From: Burkholderiales bacterium
Lineage (GTDB): Bacteria > Actinomycetota > Thermoleophilia > Gaiellales > Gaiellaceae
DNA length: 10,824 bases
Direction: 5' to 3'
NCBI GenBank assembly: GCA_025935595.1
Contig: JAICUZ010000062.1
Coordinates: forward strand, 1-10,824
Below the pieces are notes generated by a model. That model was not told the origin of the DNA and made no database searches. It worked only from the letters and a program-made list of their open reading frames with translations. Shown in pieces: positions 1 through 5,503 of the stretch (positions within the stretch are counted from its first letter, which is position 1; every line of letters begins with the position of its first letter). A program made the position numbers and the translations under genes.

Positions 1-177
1 CGCACCACGATCGAGATCTGCGCGCTCGCCCTGGGCATCGCGCTCGGCGGTCATGCCGGGCTCGGGACGGTGGCGTTCGCGATTCTCGTCGGCTACGTCC
101 TCGCCGCGATCTTCCGCATCCTCGTCTGGGTGACGTCGCCGCGGCCGACCGCCGACATGGCACTCGAGGCCGACTGA
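1..177 (+). CDS. C-terminal end of YczE/YitT-like membrane protein (5' truncated by window)
   Basis: The frame is open from base 1 to a TGA at 175-177, giving 58 residues whose start lies outside the window. The visible part is a hydrophobic segment (about residues 4-43) followed by a short polar tail. The order R-T-x-I-E near the start, a Gly-Gly pair at 16-17 and G-L-G-T-V at 20-24 resembles the last membrane segments of the YczE/YyaS family of integral membrane proteins, whose function is poorly known. The family call rests on remembered motif similarity over a short fragment. A generic polytopic membrane protein is the alternative. It runs in the same direction as the HD-GYP gene 50 bp downstream. 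Confidence 0.55.
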   Translation, partial: RTTIEICALALGIALGGHAGLGTVAFAILVGYVLAAIFRILVWVTSPRPTADMALEAD

Positions 178-200
178 TCCTCCATTAGGGGGTAGACCAG

Positions 201-216
201 CGCGGCCGGAGCCGCG
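201..216 (+). other. Small inverted repeat upstream of the HD-GYP gene
   Basis: CGCGGC (201-206) and GCCGCG (211-216) form a perfect 6-bp stem with a CGGA loop. It sits in the 50-bp gap after the YczE-like gene, 11 bp before the GTG at 228. There is no T-tract, so it may be a weak terminator, a structure affecting initiation, or chance in GC-rich DNA. I see no clear -35/-10 pair in this gap. Confidence 0.25.
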
Positions 217-227
217 AGATCAAGTAC

Positions 228-2357
228 GTGGCTGCGGCAGGAATGAGCGGTGGGCGCTGGTCCGCGCGTCCGTGGGCTGCGCGGACACTCCGGGTCGTCG
301 TCTTCGGGCTGCCGATCCTCGCGTCCGTCGCGTTCGTCCAGCTCCTGACGTCGGTCACCGGCATTCCGACGAGCTCGCTGTGGGTGTTCCTCGGCTGGTG
401 GCTCGGCGTCAGCATCCTCGCGAGCGTCGTCGTCTCCGGGCTCTACGCGCTGACCCGCAGGCTGCTGCCGCTCAGCGGGCTGCTCGGCCTGTCGCTCGCC
501 TTCCCGGACGAGGCGCCGTCGCGCTTCCGCCTGGCGCTCGCCACGGGAACGGTGGAGAGCCTTCAGGCGCGCCTGGTGCGGATGCGTGAGGCGCGCCGGG
601 AGCTCGACGCACAGGAAGCCGCCGAGATCCTCCTGCAACTCGTCGCCGCCCTCGACGTCCACGACCGCATCACGCGCGGTCACGCCGAGCGAGTGCGCGG
701 GTACGCGGCAAGCCTTGGTCGCCAGATCGGCCTCACGGCTGACGACCTCGACCGGCTCAACTGGTCGGCTCTGCTCCACGACATCGGGAAGCTGAAGGTC
801 GCCGGCGAGATCCTCAACAAGCCGGGTCGGCCGACCGATGAAGAGTGGGCGGAGCTCCGGCGCCATCCGCTCGAGGGTGAGCTGCTCGCGGCCCCGCTGC
901 GCGACTGGCTCGGTGAATGGGCCGACGCGATCGGCTACCACCACGAGAACTGGGACGGCACCGGCTACCCGCGCGGCACCGCGGGCGAAGCGATCCCACT
1001 CGGCGGCCGGATCGTCGCGATCGCCGACGTCTACGACGTGATCACGTCCGTACGCTCGTACAAGGACGCTGCGACGCCGGCCGAGGCGCGCGCGGAGATC
1101 GTCCGCTGCTCGGGCGCGCAGTTCGACCCGCGGCTCGTGCGGGCGTTCGTCAACATCTCGCTGGGCCGCATGCGGTTCCTCGTTGGCCCGCTCGCGTGGC
1201 TTTCGAACGCGCCGCTGCTGATCCGCCTGCCGCTCACACCGTCGCTCGGCGCGACGATCGGCGGTGTGGCCGCGCTCGCCACCGCGGCGACCGCGACACC
1301 GGCGGCCGTCGAGCAGCCGGCGCTCGCGCCGCAGCACCATGTTCCCGTCGCGGCGCGGGTCGTGCCCGCGGCGGCGGCGCCGCACGATCCTTCGCTCGTC
1401 GTGTCAACACCGCCGCGCCGGCGAGCGCGGATCCACCGCGCACGGGTGAGACTGCATCCGGGGCGGCCGCACACCGCATCGCCGTCGCTGCCGCCGGCGA
1501 AGCCTCCGGTGCGCGGGGCGACTCCGCCGACCACGACGACGACCGAGAGCCCGGCTGCGCCGCCCACGACGACGACGCCCGCACCGCCTGCTCCCCCTCC
1601 GACGACCACCACGACGACAACGACCACGACGCCGGCCCTGCCCCCGACCACGACGACGACGACCACGACCACCACGCCGCCGCCGCCCGCGCCGCACGTG
1701 AACGTGGCGCCGAGCTTCACGGCGGGCGGCAGTCAGACGGTGCGCGAGGATTCCGGCGCCCAGTCGATCGCAGGCTGGGCGAGCGGCATCTCCGCGGGGC
1801 CGTCGTCGGAGAGCACGCAGGCGGTGACGTTTGCCGTCACGACCGACAACTCGAGCCTCTTCTCAGCCGCTCCGGCGGTGGCGTCGAACGGCACGCTCAC
1901 CTACACCTCGGCGCCCGACTCGAACGGGACGGCGCACGTGACCGTCTACGCCGTCGACGACGGCGGTACCGCGAACGGCGGTCACGACACGAGCGCGTCA
2001 CAGAGCTTCACGATCACCGTCACAGCGGTGAACGACGCGCCGACGTTCGTCCCTGGCGCCAACCAGACCGCTGTCTCCCTGCTCGGTGCGCAAAGCGTCA
2101 ACGACTGGGCGACCGGGATCTCGCCCGGCCCGGCCGACGAGTCGTCGCAGACGGTGACGTTCAAGGTGAGCGTCTCGAACTCGGGCCTGTTCGCCGTCCA
2201 GCCGCAGATCAGCTCCACCGGCAAGCTGACCTATACGCCGAAAGCGCTCGCGCTCGGCTCGGCGACGGTGACCGTGACTCCCCTCGACAACGGCGGGAGC
2301 TCCGACAGCGGCCAGGACACCGGCACGCCGCGCACCTTCACGATCACGATCATCTGA
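228..2357 (+). CDS. Membrane HD-GYP phosphodiesterase fused to Thr/Pro stalk and two surface repeats
   Basis: This 709-residue protein combines a cytoplasmic signalling enzyme with an apparent extracellular part. Two N-terminal membrane segments (about 24-45 and 50-71) are followed by an HD-GYP domain. The metal-binding H184-D185 (in L-H-D-I-G-K) and the signature H238-H-E with D243-G-T-G-Y-P248 are intact, so c-di-GMP (or related dinucleotide) hydrolysis is expected from family knowledge. A third hydrophobic stretch (about 330-355) is followed by an Ala/Pro/Arg linker, a Thr/Pro-rich stalk (about 430-490), and two repeats of about 110 residues starting at N492 and N602 with N-x-A-P-(S/T)-F. 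No GGDEF, PAS or HAMP domain is visible. I chose GTG 228; the ATG at 243 is an alternative and neither has a strong Shine-Dalgarno sequence. The enzyme call is firm; export of the C-terminus is inferred. Confidence 0.9.
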   Translation: MAAAGMSGGRWSARPWAARTLRVVVFGLPILASVAFVQLLTSVTGIPTSSLWVFLGWWLGVSILASVVVSGLYALTRRLLPLSGLLGLSLAFPDEAPSRFRLALATGTVESLQARLVRMREARRELDAQEAAEILLQLVAALDVHDRITRGHAERVRGYAASLGRQIGLTADDLDRLNWSALLHDIGKLKVAGEILNKPGRPTDEEWAELRRHPLEGELLAAPLRDWLGEWADAIGYHHENWDGTGYPRGTAGEAIPLGGRIVAIADVYDVITSVRSYKDAATPAEARAEIVRCSGAQFDPRLVRAFVNISLGRMRFLVGPLAWLSNAPLLIRLPLTPSLGATIGGVAALATAATATPAAVEQPALAPQHHVPVAARVVPAAAAPHDPSLVVSTPPRRRARIHRARVRLHPGRPHTASPSLPPAKPPVRGATPPTTTTTESPAAPPTTTTPAPPAPPPTTTTTTTTTTPALPPTTTTTTTTTTPPPPAPHVNVAPSFTAGGSQTVREDSGAQSIAGWASGISAGPSSESTQAVTFAVTTDNSSLFSAAPAVASNGTLTYTSAPDSNGTAHVTVYAVDDGGTANGGHDTSASQSFTITVTAVNDAPTFVPGANQTAVSLLGAQSVNDWATGISPGPADESSQTVTFKVSVSNSGLFAVQPQISSTGKLTYTPKALALGSATVTVTPLDNGGSSDSGQDTGTPRTFTITII
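1528..1680 (+). repeat. ACG/ACC trinucleotide-rich tract encoding Thr/Pro stalk
   Basis: The stretch contains four blocks of ACG/ACC/ACA codons separated by Pro/Ala codons. Each encodes a run of Thr; the last two are ten Thr each, preceded and followed by Pro. It lies inside the HD-GYP gene and encodes the linker between the third hydrophobic segment and the surface repeats. Such Thr/Pro stalks are typical of wall-spanning actinobacterial proteins and may be O-mannosylated (inference). The near-identical codon runs could change length by slippage without breaking the frame. Confidence 0.85.
1701..2357 (+). repeat. Two tandem ~110-residue cadherin/Ig-like surface repeats within the HD-GYP gene
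   Basis: Unit 1 is 1701-2030 (residues 492-601) and unit 2 is 2031-2357 (602-709). Both begin N-(V/D)-A-P-(S/T)-F and share G-A-Q-S, W-A-x-G-I-S, G-P-x-x-E-S, V-T-F, a Leu-Phe pair, L-T-Y-T, V-T-V, D-x-G-G, G-x-D-T and a terminal F-T-I-T strand. This pattern is known from tandem beta-sandwich repeats of bacterial adhesins and other large surface proteins. They are diverged at the protein level, so they are an old duplication or a shared family fold rather than a recent copy. No sorting signal or hydrophobic tail follows. Confidence 0.8.
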
Positions 2358-2379
2358 CAGCAGGCACCATGTACTCCGC

Positions 2380-2452
2380 GGGCGGTTAGCTCAGCTGGGA
2401 GAGCACCTCCCTTACAAGGAGGGGGTCGCAGGTTCGAGCCCTGCACCGCCCA
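2380..2452 (+). tRNA. tRNA-Val (anticodon UAC)
   Basis: The 73-nt sequence folds as a full cloverleaf. The acceptor pairs GGGCGGT (2380-2386) with ACCGCCC (2445-2451), with A2452 as discriminator. The D stem is GCTC/GAGC. The anticodon stem CCTCC/GGAGG closes the loop CTTACAA, giving anticodon TAC for valine. The T arm is GCAGG-TTCGAGC-CCTGC. CCA is not encoded, as is usual outside enterics. It starts 22 bp after the HD-GYP stop and is on the same strand. I see no convincing promoter in that short gap. Confidence 0.97.
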
Positions 2453-2521
2453 TCGCGGGAAGGGTGAGGGTGACGGGGGACGAATCCGTTACGGACGTCT
2501 GTGGCTTTCGACAGCGTCACC

Positions 2522-2569
2522 GCGGCGGCGGGCGTGCCCAATACTCTCCCCTTGGGCCCCCGCCGCCGC
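2522..2569 (+). terminator. Long GC-rich hairpin between tRNA-Val and the sigma gene (terminator or leader structure)
   Basis: GCGGCGGCGGG (2522-2532) pairs perfectly with the 11 bases ending at 2569. An inner stem GCCCAA/TTGGGC (2536-2541 with 2552-2557) closes a 10-base loop; a 3x1 internal loop separates the two stems. Only a short T-rich stretch (TGGTTTG) follows, so it is a poor classical intrinsic terminator, although GC-rich actinobacteria often use hairpins without long U-tracts. It begins 70 bp after the tRNA and ends 34 bp before the proposed sigma start, so it could end the tRNA transcript or sit in the sigma mRNA leader. The rest of 2453-2603 shows no gene I can support. Confidence 0.45.
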
Positions 2570-2603
2570 TGGTTTGCGACCGCCGCAGTGGTACGTTCGC
2601 CGC

Positions 2604-3233
2604 GTGACGCTCCCCGACGACGAGCTCGTCGCCGCGCTCAAGGAAGGCGACGAGCAAGCTTTCGCCGCGGTCGTGCGCGAGTGGCACGCCGGCCTGACGA
2701 GGGTCGCACGCATCTTCACTCCGACACGCGCCGTCGCCGACGAAGTCGTCCAGGAGACGTGGCTGCGCGTGCTCGGCGCGCTCGACCGCTTCGAGGGCAG
2801 GTCGTCGCTCAAGACGTGGGTCTTTCGCATCCTCGTCAACACGGCGAAGACGCGTGCGCAGCGAGAGGGCCGGAGCATCCCGTTCTCGGCGCTGCACGAT
2901 CCGGCCCGCGTCCCCGAGGCGGCGGTCGATCCCGAGCGCTTTCTCCCCGACGACCATCCTCATCATCCGGGCGGGTGGGAGTCACCGCCGCGCGAGCTCC
3001 CCGAGGACCGTGTGATCGCAGGCGAGACGCGCGAGGTGATCGAGCGCGCCATCGAGGCGCTGCCCGCTAGCCAGCGGGCAGTCATCTCGCTGCGCGACGT
3101 CGAAGGGTGGTCGAGCGACGAGGTCCGTAACGCGCTCGACCTGTCCGAGGTCAATCAACGAGTCCTCCTTCACCGCGCGAGGGCTCGAGTGCGGCAGGTA
3201 CTCGAGGACTACCTCGCACCGGAGAGCACATGA
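2604..3233 (+). CDS. ECF-family RNA polymerase sigma factor
   Basis: This 209-residue protein has the two-domain ECF layout. Sigma region 2 spans about residues 15-85, with the D-E-V-V-Q-E-T-W-L-R helix and the F-R-I-L-V-N segment. A Pro/His-rich linker (about 95-135, with D-D-H-P-H-H-P at 116-122) leads to sigma region 4 (about 140-200), containing L-P-x-x-Q-R, G-W-S-S-D-E-V and L-L-H-R-A-R. ECF factors redirect RNA polymerase in response to envelope, redox or nutrient signals. GTG 2604 is preferred because it places the start just before the first helix. TTG 2574 would add ten residues; neither has a clear ribosome binding site, so leaderless or weak initiation is possible. The last four bases overlap the anti-sigma gene. 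Confidence 0.93.
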   Translation: MTLPDDELVAALKEGDEQAFAAVVREWHAGLTRVARIFTPTRAVADEVVQETWLRVLGALDRFEGRSSLKTWVFRILVNTAKTRAQREGRSIPFSALHDPARVPEAAVDPERFLPDDHPHHPGGWESPPRELPEDRVIAGETREVIERAIEALPASQRAVISLRDVEGWSSDEVRNALDLSEVNQRVLLHRARARVRQVLEDYLAPEST

Positions 3234-3481
3234 TCGACACCGAAGCGCTCAGCTGCCAGGAGCTCGTTGAGCTCGTGACCGACTACCTCGAGGGAGCACT
3301 CGAGGAGCGCGACCTGCGGGCATTCGAAGCTCATCTCGCAAACTGCGACGGGTGCACCGAATACCTCGAGCAGATGCGCACGACGATCCGCGTTGTCGGC
3401 ACTCTCACGCCGAATGATCTGACACAAGCTGCCGAAACAGTGTTGTTGAAGGCATTCCGCGACTGGAAGAGAAGCTCTTAA
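3230..3481 (+). CDS. Soluble ZAS-type anti-sigma factor (zf-HC2)
   Basis: This 83-residue protein carries the zinc-binding anti-sigma pattern: Cys9, then H35-x3-C39-x2-C42, in a helical, acidic context. No membrane segment is present, so it should act in the cytoplasm, holding the sigma factor encoded just upstream. In this family Cys/His zinc sites can respond to thiol oxidation (known for RsrA-type members) or simply stabilise the fold; the sequence does not decide. Its ATG shares ATGA with the sigma TGA, and GGAGAG lies just upstream, so translation is coupled and near-stoichiometric production is likely. The C-terminal helix (about 62-80) is a candidate extra sigma contact. Start and family are secure; the signal is unknown. 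Confidence 0.92.
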   Translation: MIDTEALSCQELVELVTDYLEGALEERDLRAFEAHLANCDGCTEYLEQMRTTIRVVGTLTPNDLTQAAETVLLKAFRDWKRSS

Positions 3482-3532
3482 CACCACGCTCAAAGCGCCT
3501 CGCTACGGTCGAGACGCCCAGGGGATCGACTC

Positions 3533-3541
3533 GAGGAGGAG
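3533..3541 (+). promoter_or_regulatory. Strong ribosome binding site for the secreted glycosidase
   Basis: GAGGAGGAG ends 9 bases before GTG 3551 and contains the AGGAGG core at 3534-3539. It decides the start: the frame then opens directly into a signal peptide. It is the strongest Shine-Dalgarno sequence among the plus-strand genes here, suggesting efficient initiation independent of the anti-sigma gene. Confidence 0.8.
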
Positions 3542-3550
3542 TACACAATC

Positions 3551-4942
3551 GTGCTGAGAGCCGCTCGCTTCGCGCTGCTCGCGCTCATTGCATTCCTGAT
3601 GATCGGAGCAGCTACGGCGTCCGCGCAGCCGCGCATGCCGATCGGGTTCTTCGACGACCCGACGTTCCGCTGGTCTGCCGACCGGATGGACAATCTTCAA
3701 CGCGCATCCGAAGCCGGTGCGTCGATCATCCACACGACCGCGACCTGGTCGGCGCTCGCGCCGACGCGTCCCGCCGACGCGTCGAACGGCGACGACCCCG
3801 CCTACAAGCTTGCCGACCTCGATGAGCTCGTACAGCGCGCGAGCTCCTACGGGATGCGCGTGATGATCAATATCACCGGCACTCCGAAGTGGGCGAACGG
3901 CAACAAGAAGCCGAACGTCATGCCGAAGAAGGTCGGCGACCTGCAGACGTTCGCTCGGATGCTCGCGACCCGCTACGACGGCCTGAACAACAAGGGCTAC
4001 GTCGGTCTGTGGTCGGTGTGGAACGAGCCGAACCTGCAGCAGTTCCTGACGCCGCAGTACGTCGGCAAGAAGATCGTCAGCCCCGCGAACTACGCGAAGC
4101 TGTACAAGGCCGCGTATGCAGGCATCAAGACCGGCAACAGGTCGGCGCAGATCGCGATCGGCGAGACGTCTGCGCAGGGGCGCGACAAGCCGTCGAAGGG
4201 AAGCAGCCAGACCGTGTCGCCGGGGATGTTCGCGAAGCTCCTCTCCAAGCAGAAGGGCCTCCGGTTCGACGCATGGGCGCATCATCCGTACCCGACGGCG
4301 CCGGGCGCGAAGCCGACGGAGAAAGTGCGCTACCCGAACGTCACGCTCTCGACGATGCCGAAGTTCGAGAAGGACCTGCACACGTGGTTCAAGAAGACCG
4401 TGCCGATCTGGATCACCGAGTACGGCCACGAGACGAAGCCCGGTGAGCGAAAGGGCGTGAGCCTCTCGACGCAGGCCGCGTACGCGAAGCAGGCGCTCGG
4501 GATCGCGCGCAAGGACCCGAACGTGCAGATGTTCATCTGGTTCACGTTCCGGGATAGCTCGGGCAACCCGTGGCAGAGCGGGCTCCTGCAGCCGTCGGGC
4601 GCGGCGAAGCCGTCCTATTCGGCGTTCGGCTCGGTCGCGCGTCAGGTCGACGGCATCCAGGTGAACGTCAAGGCGGGGAGGACGCCGACGCTCGCGCTCT
4701 ACTTCCCGGTGCTCTCCTACTACAACGCGGCCGGAACGGTCTGCGGGATGACGTACACCGTCAAGGACGGCTCGCGCTTCATCGTGAACGGCCAGCCTGC
4801 GGTTCCGATGCGCGCGAACCAGTCGCTGTCGATCCCGCTCGACTTCAAACCGGTGAAGGGTCACACCTACACGGTCTCGGTTGTCGCGAACGACCCCAAC
4901 GGTCACATCGAGACCCGGGTCGCAAGCCTGCGGGCGATCTAG
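3551..4942 (+). CDS. Secreted clan GH-A-type glycoside hydrolase with C-terminal beta domain
   Basis: This 463-residue protein begins with a Sec signal peptide: Arg at 3 and 6, a hydrophobic core to about 20, and A-T-A-S-A before Q26 as the likely cleavage site. The body reads as a (beta/alpha)8 barrel. The acid/base candidate is E159 in W-N-E-P-N (157-161) and the nucleophile candidate is E290 in W-I-T-E-Y-G; this spacing and motif pair is characteristic of retaining clan GH-A enzymes (GH5/GH39-like). H-H-P-Y-P around 245 fits the same fold. From about residue 375 a beta-rich domain without an obvious carbohydrate-binding signature completes the protein. The mature protein is unusually Lys-rich for a high-GC genome. 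The substrate cannot be read from sequence. It starts 69 bp after the anti-sigma gene with no terminator seen between, so it may be part of that unit. Confidence 0.87.
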   Translation: MLRAARFALLALIAFLMIGAATASAQPRMPIGFFDDPTFRWSADRMDNLQRASEAGASIIHTTATWSALAPTRPADASNGDDPAYKLADLDELVQRASSYGMRVMINITGTPKWANGNKKPNVMPKKVGDLQTFARMLATRYDGLNNKGYVGLWSVWNEPNLQQFLTPQYVGKKIVSPANYAKLYKAAYAGIKTGNRSAQIAIGETSAQGRDKPSKGSSQTVSPGMFAKLLSKQKGLRFDAWAHHPYPTAPGAKPTEKVRYPNVTLSTMPKFEKDLHTWFKKTVPIWITEYGHETKPGERKGVSLSTQAAYAKQALGIARKDPNVQMFIWFTFRDSSGNPWQSGLLQPSGAAKPSYSAFGSVARQVDGIQVNVKAGRTPTLALYFPVLSYYNAAGTVCGMTYTVKDGSRFIVNGQPAVPMRANQSLSIPLDFKPVKGHTYTVSVVANDPNGHIETRVASLRAI

Positions 4943-4948
4943 GCGTCT

Positions 4949-4980
4949 GCGGTCCCGCCGGCTCCGGCCGGCGGGACCGC
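4949..4980. terminator. Bidirectional hairpin terminator with UNCG tetraloop
   Basis: GCGGTCCCGCCGG (4949-4961) is perfectly complementary to 4968-4980, and C4962/G4967 extends this to a 14-bp stem closed by TCCG. On the plus strand this is a C(UNCG)G tetraloop, an exceptionally stable closure. It occupies almost the whole gap between the glycosidase stop (4942) and the stop of the convergent operon (4982), so it can serve both directions. There is no U-tract on either side. Confidence 0.8.
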
Positions 4981-4981
4981 G

Positions 4982-5503
4982 CTATCTCACGAGCCGCAAC
5001 ACGACCGCGACGGCGCCGACTGCCGCGGCGACACCGATTCCCGTCAGCAACAGCCCGGCGGTCGCCGACACCGCAGCAGCGCCGACGAGCACGAAGCTGA
5101 CGAGGCCGGCGGCGACGACGAGCGCGATCACCGTCAACGACTGTCGAATCACGAGCGCTCGGTCCTCGTGGATGCGGCGGTCGCTCGCGATCGACCACGC
5201 TGCGAGCTCCGCGGCGAGCAGCAGCGCGCTGCCGACGACTGCGGCCCACCCGTCGACGACCGAGTGGTGGGCGCGCGCCACGACGTAGCCCGCACCGGCG
5301 AGCAACACCGCCCACGGGACCGCGAGCTGGAAGCGGAGGAGAACGCCTGCAGCCAACACGAGCGCGCCCACACCCGCGAGCGCTCCACCCGCCGAGGCGA
5401 CGGTGTCGCCGCCCGAGAAGGCGTACGCGGTGACGCCGGCGATCGTCACGACGGCGAGCCCACCGGTGATCAGGCGCGTGCGACCCGCGCGTGGCGCCGG
5501 AAT
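4982..5503 (-). CDS. Small polytopic membrane protein of unknown function, last gene of MoxR operon
   Basis: The protein is about 173 residues, almost entirely hydrophobic, with roughly five to six membrane segments and a short charged loop (S-D-R-R-I-H-E-D-R) before the last pair. I recognise no domain or catalytic motif. The start is uncertain. ATT at 5503-5501 lies 7 bases after a perfect AGGAGGTGA (5516-5508), in frame, and gives a short basic N-terminus before the first membrane segment. Alternatives are ATG 5551 (no Shine-Dalgarno, 82-bp overlap with the DUF58 gene), CTG 5473 (overlapping the DUF58 stop as CTGA) and GTG 5449 (cuts into the first segment). Position in the operon suggests a membrane partner of the MoxR/DUF58 pair; this is inference. 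Confidence 0.75.
   Translation of the reverse strand: MPAPRAGRTRLITGGLAVVTIAGVTAYAFSGGDTVASAGGALAGVGALVLAAGVLLRFQLAVPWAVLLAGAGYVVARAHHSVVDGWAAVVGSALLLAAELAAWSIASDRRIHEDRALVIRQSLTVIALVVAAGLVSFVLVGAAAVSATAGLLLTGIGVAAAVGAVAVVLRLVR

Noticed and set aside
93..1385. 430-residue minus-strand open frame opposite the HD-GYP gene
   Set aside because: Arg-dominated, low-complexity composition typical of the antisense of high-GC coding DNA; no domain, and the plus-strand gene has intact catalytic motifs.
1031..1720. Minus-strand frame with long Val/Gly runs
   Set aside because: The Val runs are simply the antisense of the ACG/ACC Thr tract.
917..2389. 490-residue plus-strand frame inside the HD-GYP gene
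   Set aside because: Arg/Asp/His-rich shadow of the Thr/Pro region in another phase, with no start context.
2231..2446. Minus-strand open frame reading M-Q-G-S-N-L-R-P-P-P
   Set aside because: This is the familiar false protein produced by translating the antisense of a tRNA T arm; it overlaps tRNA-Val and the HD-GYP gene.
2430..2460. tRNA-Val 3' end as an integration site
   Set aside because: I found no second copy of the tRNA 3' sequence and no integrase in the window; flanking genes look like ordinary chromosome.
2476..2499. Possible ECF autoregulatory promoter (GGGGAC and CGTC)
   Set aside because: The spacing between the two elements is 14 bases, about three shorter than usual for ECF promoters, and such motifs are frequent by chance here.
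3468..3480. Small palindrome AAGAG/CTCTT at the end of the anti-sigma gene
   Set aside because: Five base pairs with a 3-base loop over the stop codon is too weak to call a terminator.
3503..4906. 467-residue minus-strand frame opposite the glycosidase
   Set aside because: Arg/Val-rich shadow; the opposite strand has a signal peptide, a strong ribosome site and paired catalytic Glu motifs.
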